Source: Neoscytalidium dimidiatum (Eukaryota > Ascomycota > Dothideomycetes > Botryosphaeriales > Botryosphaeriaceae). From it: 64,000 nucleotides of DNA. A program made the translations under genes and the position numbers. The stretch covers positions 2,294,001-2,358,000 of the forward strand of contig CM074701.1 in assembly GCA_037367355.1 (NCBI GenBank), written 5' to 3'. This document shows, in pieces, positions 59,510 through 64,000 of this stretch (within the stretch, counting starts at the first letter, position 1; every line of letters starts with the position of its first letter). The notes below the pieces were generated by a model. It saw nothing but the letters and a program-made list of their open reading frames with translations, had not been told where the DNA came from and did not search any database.

Positions 59510-59716
59510 TATTAAACTAGATAGTTAATAGAGTACTATATTAAATAGTAATAATAAGTAGAATAAATAAATTAGTATACTAGTAAAAAATATCGAATAA
59601 GGGTGATTATATATATTTAGTATACGCTAATAAGTAAGCGAAATTAGTAGTAGAATTAAGTGTAAAAGGAATATGCTATAGTAATAAAACGACGACTGCA
59701 ATACCAGTGTTTGACA
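59510..59716 (-). repeat. Copia LTR, right (5') copy
   Basis: Partner of the left LTR, ending gtttgaca and followed by the target duplication CGCAT. Its outer 25 bp are less mutated than the corresponding inner end of the left copy. Confidence 0.85.
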
Positions 59717-59721
59717 CGCAT

Positions 59722-60937
59722 CCAGGTACTAGGTCCAGTGCAGCAGGACAACGAGGTGCTACTATAGATATGGTTTTGCGCTAGGTCTCCTAGCCATTAT
59801 GTTTGCTATTATGTTTAGCGCTGGTCATGCTTCTTAGTGGCTTTAGGCTGGCGGTAAATAACACCGCTCCTGCTACAAGTATTGCGTCGGAGCCAACCAC
59901 GCGACGGCTTGAAAGCAATTGTAACGCCGGTCGCGTAAACATTTTAGTAGTGAAAGAACTAGGGCTAGAGAATAGTCTTCGCAGAGTTGGGATACTACAA
60001 GCTGGCTGAATGAGCTACAACTCAATATCTCTTCAAATCATCATGCGGGCTCTGGTTGCTGCCTAGTGCTTAGTTTATACGGCCCTAATTCTCGTGTTCC
60101 CTAGGTTTCCATACAGGACAAGGACCTGTGCTGTTCTTCTGCCGGTGATTGTTATTGATCGCTCCGGTCGTTCGTCCCGCATGGGCTTTGCGTGCCTGGG
60201 TCTTATTCTTTGAAATCCATAATACTATTGTATGGAGTCGAACTTCGCTTCGCAAACTTTTTCACTTCGTACAGATATTTATAAGCCTAACGCTAGGTTG
60301 TTCGTTCCGCTTCGGCTTTACTTCTTTCGGGATATGCCTTGAGGCATTTTCTTTAGCGGGAATTTAATGCGCGCAATCGGGCTCTCATATTTTTTTCTAG
60401 CCATCGAGCGACTTTCCGGTGCTAATGGAAATAATCAGAATTTTTCTCGCAAGCCTACTTAAGCTTCCCTATTACCTTGAACCTTGGCAGCCTTGAGGCA
60501 CGAACTGCAACCTTCGCTACAGACGCTTCAAACACAATCACATGCAATGTAAGAACTCATACTGGATTACAACAAAGAAAAGGATAGGATGAGGTTTTTG
60601 ACTAAATTCGTAGGCTCGAATCTTTTTGGCGAGCTGCCAGACTCTGTTCAACTACTACTGAGTAAGGGCTAGTCCGCCAGAACCTTCTGGTGTCACAAAC
60701 CATGCTGCATTGATTTTCTAATCGCTTACTCTCGTTGTGAGCGTTCTTGTCTTCAATCTTCATCTAGCTCCACAGGACTCGACCTTTCGAATTGTCGCAT
60801 ACTAATACAATGTACAGATCTATTTGTCCACTCGATGGCCTGAATTGTCTCGACAATCCACGGCTAGCACCGTCGCTTTCAAGTTACCACGGATCGTTTT
60901 TCTGTATCTCAGCCTAAGCTCCAAATACTTGTCCGGA
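59722..60937. other. Right flank of the transposon block, promoter side of the Fet4 gene
   Basis: Normal composition resumes within a few bases of the LTR end. Short ORFs only. Presumably contains the promoter of the metal transporter gene. Confidence 0.45.
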
Positions 60938-62428
60938 ATGGAAAAATTATTCGAGATCCTTAGAGCCCCGGGTGCTCAAAGTGAAACCAGTTGCGCCGCA
61001 CCCACTCAGGTGATAATCAACAAAGACGTTGGCGAAAAGAAAGGCTCGGATGTTTTCGCAGAGAATGTTGATACTTATGCCGCCATGCCCAAGGCTTGGA
61101 TATTGGATCGCTGGTTCGACAAGGTCGTGCAAATCTCTGGCTCGGAATTCACCTATTTCACGATCGTCATCAGCCTTCTCGCATGGGCACTTCTGGGGAT
61201 TCCCTTTGGCCAGTCCAACGTTTGGCAAATCAGCATTTCGGATGCTCAAGCGGTTATCAATATGGTCTTCGATGCCTTCCTCATGCGGCAGCAGCTCAAC
61301 TCTCACAGCTCGCTTTTGCTCGTCACTGCTCGTCTAAGATCGCGCTCCAGCAGCCACAAAAGAATGCTTAAGCAACTTATCCAAAGCGGAAGTTGTCACA
61401 AAATCGACCCAGCGGAATTCCAGAAACTACAGCAGACGGATTTTGTGGGACAACTCCCTGTAGAAAACTGGCTGGGTCGAATCTCTACCGCTTTTTCAGC
61501 CTTCATGGGTAACACTGCCACCATACTCGGTTTCTGGGTTTGCATATTCATCTGGATCGGACTCGGCAAGTATTGCAATTGGACCAGTACATGGGAGCTA
61601 TACATCAACTCGGCTACCTCGGCGCTGATGGTGTTCATGTTTGCCTTCCTGGCTAACATTCGCGAACGGCACGCCAGGTACATGACGGAGTGCCTAAAAG
61701 CTATCTGGGCGGTTGACGCCGCGCTCGAGGTTAGACTCCGTATGGCCACCGGAGACGAAGCCGAAAATCCAACAGTTGTCATTCCTGCGCGCACGCAGAG
61801 CAGGATCCAGCGCCGAATCGACTACTACGCAGATCTCGTCGGTACTCTCGCTGGGATTGCGATTCTCATCATCGTCATCATCGTTTGGGTGACGATCGGA
61901 CCGACAATGCACTTTGGTGCAACCTGGTGGCTGCTGATTGGTACTTATGCCGGGCTGGTTGGCTTGAACGATGGCTTTGTTCTTCGGAATGTCTGCAAAG
62001 TACTCGGGGACTACGAGGATGCACAGTTCGACCAGGTAAGGTACGACGATATGGACATGCTTGCTGTGATTGGCGTCGAGAATATCACGGAAGAGAGCTT
62101 TGCGGACGATTCTCTCTCTTGCCGAATCTCGATCCGAATGGGCGATATATGCTCTCATGAGCTTACTGTCGTTTTCGGAGTGTTACTCACCGTGGGACTC
62201 GTTACTGGGGCTAGCGTGATGGGTTGGAATGTTACCGGGCAACTCCTCTGCAATGTTCCCCCCGGCATTATTGAATCGTTTTTCACTATGATTCTAATTA
62301 CGGGTCACAATATGGGGGAGGCTAAGAGAAGGATCGACTTTTCCAATCTGTACTTGCGGAGACTAAGGCTTATCTCGTACGTCGATTTAACCAACAAAGC
62401 TGACCGAGCTATCGAGATCTGTGATTAG
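60938..62428 (+). CDS. Low-affinity iron/zinc transporter of the Fet4 family
   Basis: A single exon of 496 residues from the ATG at 60938; an upstream in-frame ATG (60824) would add 38 residues without family match. The protein starts MEKLFEILRAPGAQSETS, and DRWFDKVVQISGSEFTYFTI leads into TM1. The strongly conserved GIPFGQSNVWQISISDAQAV and AFLMRQQLNSH follow, and the second half has the internal repeat (RRIDYYADLVGTLAGIAIL, LIGTYAGLVGLNDGFVLRNV, GHNMGEAKRRIDF). About eight TM helices can be counted. It imports Fe(II), Zn or Cu at the plasma membrane when metal is abundant. Codon use is normal with no RIP although the transposon block is only 1.2 kb away. Confidence 0.9.
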   Translation: MEKLFEILRAPGAQSETSCAAPTQVIINKDVGEKKGSDVFAENVDTYAAMPKAWILDRWFDKVVQISGSEFTYFTIVISLLAWALLGIPFGQSNVWQISISDAQAVINMVFDAFLMRQQLNSHSSLLLVTARLRSRSSSHKRMLKQLIQSGSCHKIDPAEFQKLQQTDFVGQLPVENWLGRISTAFSAFMGNTATILGFWVCIFIWIGLGKYCNWTSTWELYINSATSALMVFMFAFLANIRERHARYMTECLKAIWAVDAALEVRLRMATGDEAENPTVVIPARTQSRIQRRIDYYADLVGTLAGIAILIIVIIVWVTIGPTMHFGATWWLLIGTYAGLVGLNDGFVLRNVCKVLGDYEDAQFDQVRYDDMDMLAVIGVENITEESFADDSLSCRISIRMGDICSHELTVVFGVLLTVGLVTGASVMGWNVTGQLLCNVPPGIIESFFTMILITGHNMGEAKRRIDFSNLYLRRLRLISYVDLTNKADRAIEICD

Positions 62429-62860
62429 TAAACACAAGAGTTCTACCAATATAGAGATATCTCAAAAGTTTTGATGGGCGATCAGTGCGCCTGAAAGGAT
62501 GAGGACTGTTTTTTTTTTGTGTGTGTGAGGGAGCGTATCTAGCTATCGAATATAGAACGGAGTGGTACCAGACAACCGGCCTAGTCTTATCAGTGGAAGG
62601 CAGCAGTAGGAAACAGTAGGCAACTATATGCGCAGACGCCCACATCTCGAGGAAGTCAAAAAGGTATATACTAATTAGTTCAGGCTTGCTAATCGTCAGG
62701 TTCACGAGTCGGTTGATGAGTTGCCTGACGAATCATCAATAATTTGAATTCTTTACTCAATGAACTATCAAAAGGATGCTTTAATCGTACATATGAAAGA
62801 TCCAGTAGGACGCGATGGGAGCTATCTTTTCACATTTTTGATCATTGAAGGAAGACTGAG
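62429..62860. other. Intergenic
   Basis: Short spacer with a T-run at 62510-62519. No gene recognised. Confidence 0.5.
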
Positions 62861-64000
62861 CTTATCATAGGCCAATGATCTGACGTGCCAAGCCGAGGGT
62901 AACCTCAAAGGGTGCAGATGCTGTCCCGGCAAGCCTCCAGCATGTATGGCGGACGAATGCAAGGCTGGATAAGGCAAGGGAAAGTGCACCGTCGAGAAGC
63001 TTGAGGGCTGCTCCTGCAGGTACTCGGTTGATGAATTCACGCCACTTATCAATCTCTATGGTCGGGCTCCACCAACCGAGTAAGAGGTCTTCTCCGCTGC
63101 TGCCCGTGCATTCATGTCAATTTGGGGAGCCAATCATAACATTATCCCAGGTTATCCAGATGCAGTAACATCTACAGCAAGATCATGGTGCCTGCACGGG
63201 TGAGTCCCGGAATTCACCTCATTTAAGCTGGAACTTCGCACCGTCCTGAATCATTCATTTGGGTGGTGCAGCACCAAGGGCAAGTCGAGAGCCTAACAGT
63301 ACTGCCAGTGCGGTGACAACTACACGACGATATATTCGACCGCATCTGGCACAAACCCTTGTCCATTCAATCCCACTTCGACTGATGCACTCGTTAGTTG
63401 GTCGATGCCCACGACAGCGGCGTCCTGGACGATGACCACAGCAATGCATGCGGCGCCCACTATATCTGTCGATGCTCCGCCGTGTGGAGTGCGGGATTTG
63501 ATCCCCTGCCACCCCCACCGTACACCATGGCTCTGAGCCGCCATGGTATCGTCAAAGCGTGCCAATGTGAGTCCATCCACGATCATACGGAGTCGATGCC
63601 GCTCACAAACGTCATTTTAGCATTCTGCAAAGACCTCAGCAAGAAGGATGTCAAGAACGGCATCAGCGAAATATACGGACCCACCGGCGAGGACTACCAC
63701 GCCAATCAAAGAAAAAGCTATCAAATATCGTGCTCCACACCCGGTCCGATGAATCCTGCATTATCACGAAGGACCAGTGCCTCGACGGTTTTGCGGTATT
63801 GACGGACGGCTGCAGGATAAAATCCATGTTGAACTTGAAGAGGGCGAAAGCATCGCGCGCGGTTGCGCGCAGCTTGACCTCACTGGCTTGGGCGGCGCCA
63901 ACCAGTATAAGGTTCATTTCCGGCAGCGCGTTCACGCAGTTGATGGGAAAGCTTCAGGCTCTGAGCTCTTGTGAGTGCTAATCTTCCCTCTTCTTTCAAG
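62861..64000 (+). pseudogene. Cysteine-rich secreted-type protein, fragmentary and cut by the window end
   Basis: The plus strand at 62868-63060 reads DLTCQAEGNLKGCRCCPGKP then ACMADECKAG, stop, GKGKCTVEKLEGCSC, a cysteine module I recall from large fungal secreted proteins. A TAA at about 62966 interrupts it. At 63297-63365 a second module reads YCQCGDNYTTIYSTASGTNP then CPF, possibly after an intron (donor gtgagt at 63201, acceptor ending aacag). Near 63757-63810 ESCIITKDQCLDGFAVLTDGC resembles the C-terminal part of the same proteins. Frames between pieces are not continuous. It may be a gene with several introns plus one stop, or a relic. No start or signal peptide was found. Confidence 0.4.

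Larger units (their letters stand above)
38170..59716 (-). mobile_element. Ty1/Copia-type LTR retrotransposon, RIP-mutated and split by nested elements
   Basis: Two direct repeats of 207 bp (38170-38376 and 59510-59716) lie at the outer edges, bordered by the 5-bp duplication CGCAT at 38165-38169 and 59717-59721. Minus-strand reading gives Copia protease and pre-integrase features at 58.15-57.9 kb (YVILDSGS, later a KNVYYVSNILANLILI stretch) and integrase C-terminus features at 50.78-50.5 kb (YIYNRTFSRRLK, DKLLDRALVGYL). The 57317-59509 and 50468-50790 parts are therefore one element split by the young Gypsy insertion. Nearly every Gln or Trp codon has become a stop, and the block is extremely TpA rich, as expected from RIP. 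The reverse transcriptase and RNase H part was not located. Confidence 0.8.

Overview
The window reads as nuclear DNA of a filamentous ascomycete (Pezizomycotina). Genes carry many 45-70 nt introns with GTAAGT-like donors, a lone 5S rRNA gene sits between protein genes, and the gene families are typical of moulds (kappa GST, DUF829/PaxU-like, LaeA-like methyltransferase, HET, fungal Hsp70-like, Fet4). Large blocks carry the signature of repeat-induced point mutation (RIP): C-to-T and G-to-A changes, TpA excess and TAA/TAG stops in otherwise readable transposon frames. The species cannot be named from sequence alone.

Layout. 1-3.7 kb: the tail of an Hsp70-like ATPase gene and a broken ankyrin-repeat gene with a STAND-type N-terminus. 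3.9-5.4 kb: a CLN3/battenin-like membrane protein. 7.4-30.5 kb: an accessory gene island with a peroxisome-targeted acyl-CoA ligase, a kappa GST, an NAD(P)-dependent epimerase-type reductase, a small cysteine-rich secreted protein split over three exons, a PAQR/HlyIII seven-TM protein, a DUF829 hydrolase, a cytochrome P450, a 14-TM DHA2 transporter, a fatty-acid desaturase, an SDR gene stopped by one CAG-to-TAG type codon, a 5S rRNA and a LaeA-like methyltransferase. Ligase, desaturase, P450, reductases, methyltransferase and exporter together could make and export a fatty-acyl-derived metabolite; no PKS, NRPS or terpene synthase is present. 30.6-33.5 kb: a decayed HET gene and a Tad1-type LINE relic. 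34.1-35.4 kb: an unrecognised multi-TM protein.

38.17-59.72 kb is a nested transposon block. The outer shell is a RIP-mutated Ty1/Copia element in minus orientation (207-bp LTRs, target duplication CGCAT). Inside are a RIP-mutated Gypsy gag segment, two RIP-mutated Gypsy 3' ends in opposite orientation, a RIP-mutated Tad1-like LINE between them, and a young chromodomain Gypsy element (50,791-57,311; target duplication CTAAC) that shows no RIP. The young element carries an extra gene antisense to gag-pol. Homologues of this antisense gene are visible in both old Gypsy copies, one of them in a diverged subfamily; this is the most unusual signal in the window.

60.9-62.4 kb: a Fet4-type low-affinity metal transporter. 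62.9-64.0 kb: a cysteine-rich secreted-protein gene, apparently broken and cut by the window end. Exon boundaries were derived by hand from splice signals, reading-frame continuity and family knowledge; no searches were run.
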